Shown one piece after another: positions 6,908 through 6,924 of a stretch of 6,924 nt of DNA. This DNA is from Oceanospirillaceae bacterium. Lineage in GTDB: Bacteria > Pseudomonadota > Gammaproteobacteria > Pseudomonadales > Balneatricaceae. The notes beneath the pieces were generated by a model. It made no database searches and was not told where the DNA came from. It saw only the letters and a program-made list of their open reading frames with translations. The stretch lies in NCBI GenBank assembly GCA_003497765.1, contig DNNY01000042.1, forward strand, positions 1 to 6,924. The letters run 5' to 3'. Each line of letters begins with the position of its first letter. Within the stretch, counting starts at the first letter, position 1. The translations under genes were made by a program, and so were the position numbers.

Positions 6908-6924
6908 ATGCAAGAAGCCTACTT
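6908..6924 (+). CDS. Start of the next operon gene, cut by the window end; product unknown
   Basis: An ATG follows the second permease's TAA with no gap and is preceded by AAGGAG (6896-6901) at six bases. Only MQEAY plus a partial Phe or Leu codon can be read, which is too little to name the product. In related operons this position often holds a nucleoside-catabolic enzyme such as cytidine deaminase, a nucleoside phosphorylase or adenosine deaminase. A cytidine deaminase would be compatible with this N-terminus, but that is a guess. Confidence 0.55.

Overview
The window is one co-directional (+ strand) segment of a nucleoside-type uptake and catabolism operon. It is almost fully coding and moderately AT-rich. 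The substrate-binding protein has a Sec signal peptide with a signal peptidase I site and no lipobox, so it looks like a soluble periplasmic protein of a Gram-negative bacterium. Protein style and base composition fit a gammaproteobacterium, perhaps marine, but no phylogenetic marker is present and that assignment is a guess.

Layout. (1) Positions 2-1963: the 3' part of a large two-domain aldehyde dehydrogenase resembling the ALDH16 class. It has a complete set of catalytic residues in the first domain, followed by a half-length, catalytically empty second ALDH-like domain. (2) Positions 1964-2024: a short gap with a bipartite inverted repeat that runs into the ribosome-binding site of the next gene. 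(3) Positions 2025-3044: a BMP/PnrA-family periplasmic binding protein. (4) Positions 3045-3255: the only sizeable gap (211 bases), with a 13-bp stem-loop just after the binding-protein stop, then AT-rich leader sequence. (5) Positions 3256-4818, 4815-5918 and 5915-6907: a double-NBD ATPase and two BPD_transp_2 permeases joined by two ATGA stop/start overlaps. (6) Position 6908 onward: the first codons of another gene, starting directly after the second permease's stop codon.

How the parts fit. The binding protein, the fused ATPase and the two different permeases make a complete importer of the BMP/Nup/Rns class, whose characterised members take up nucleosides. The ALDH could oxidise acetaldehyde released from deoxyribose-5-phosphate by deoxyribose-phosphate aldolase, which would make the locus a deoxynucleoside salvage and carbon-use operon. 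The aldolase is not in the window, so this link is inference. The stem-loop after the binding-protein gene suggests that this protein is made in excess over the membrane components.

I saw no mobile element, CRISPR array, RNA gene or clearly new system. The points most worth a second look are the ALDH pseudo-domain, the inverted repeat before the binding-protein gene (its arms resemble DeoR half-sites), and the strongly asymmetric ATPase.
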